Origin: UBA7332 sp051657165
GTDB lineage: Bacteria; Bacteroidota; Bacteroidia; Bacteroidales; UBA7332
Direction of reading: 5' to 3'
Assembly: GCA_051657165.1 (NCBI GenBank)
Contig: JBOFKD010000262.1
Coordinates: 14,527 to 78,526 of the forward strand
DNA: 64,000 nt
Each line of letters opens with the position of its first letter. The stretch's first letter is position 1. A program made the translations under genes and the position numbers. Below the pieces are notes generated by a model that was not told the origin of the DNA, did no database searches, and was given only the letters and a program-made list of their open reading frames with translations. Shown piece by piece: positions 63,971 to 64,000 of this stretch.

Positions 63971-64000
63971 TATATTTTAATCGCTTGATAATTTCCGTTT

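Overview
The window is chromosomal DNA of a Bacteroidales-type bacterium (phylum Bacteroidota). Supporting signs are Bacteroidota -33/-7 promoters (TTG ... TAnnTTTG), few Shine-Dalgarno sites, a SusC/SusD pair, secreted proteins with type IX-like C-terminal sorting domains, a DUF3575/DUF3868 pair and the ilv-thioesterase gene order. Base composition is AT-rich and genes are densely packed. The genus cannot be fixed from the sequence; a Dysgonomonas/Parabacteroides-like organism is a guess.

Layout. 1-4.5 kb (minus): a truncated gene, tatC, tatA, ribBA and an LptF/LptG permease. 4.9-11.1 kb (plus): a branched-chain amino acid operon, ilvD-ilvB-ilvN-acyl-ACP thioesterase-ilvC, behind an Ile/Val-rich leader peptide and an attenuator. 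11.1-12.0 kb: a gene-free block full of short-word repeats. 12.1-16.7 kb: SusC/SusD. 16.8-22.7 kb (minus): phosphoglucomutase, a C69 peptidase, an M23 peptidase and uracil-DNA glycosylase, then tRNA-Arg(CCG). 23.2 kb: a probably abundant porin. 24.4-28.3 kb: an accessory stretch with a folded palindromic repeat, a lipoprotein, an RHS remnant, an AlbA_2 regulator and more word repeats. 28.4-31.0 kb (minus): engB, ttcA and an M24 peptidase. 31.4-37.0 kb: an RND tripartite efflux operon. 37.1-49.1 kb: pirin, an SDR/DUF2867 protein, an outer-membrane beta-barrel protein, a large GNAT, the DUF3575/DUF3868 pair, a HAD phosphatase, a DUF4396 membrane protein with a methionine-rich repeat, a small GNAT and a ROK kinase. 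49.3 kb: a cation/proton antiporter. 50.5-51.8 kb: a second repeat block. 51.8-63.9 kb: an M6 metalloprotease, two large secreted proteins and an alpha-2-macroglobulin-like protein.

The most unusual signal lies in the gene-free blocks at 4.6, 11.2-11.9, 27.7-28.3 and 50.7-51.8 kb. These carry arrays in which a short, often palindromic word recurs at exactly 21 or 22 bp (two helical turns). The word differs between arrays: GAAATACGTATTTC, GTTCATNNNNATGAAC, ATGCGCAT, TTCTCTTAAGAGAA and TTTGCTACTTGC. A related class of 180-250 bp elements has terminal inverted repeats built from a doubled word. Three of these share outer ends but use a different inner word (TTTGCCAT, TTGCAACC or ATCAGCAC), and a fourth (CCGTCACC) has the same layout. 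Two inverted copies of one ~410 bp element (27.9-28.3 and 51.3-51.75 kb) hold different palindromes, in different copy number, at the same internal slot. No known element family explaining this could be recognised from sequence alone.
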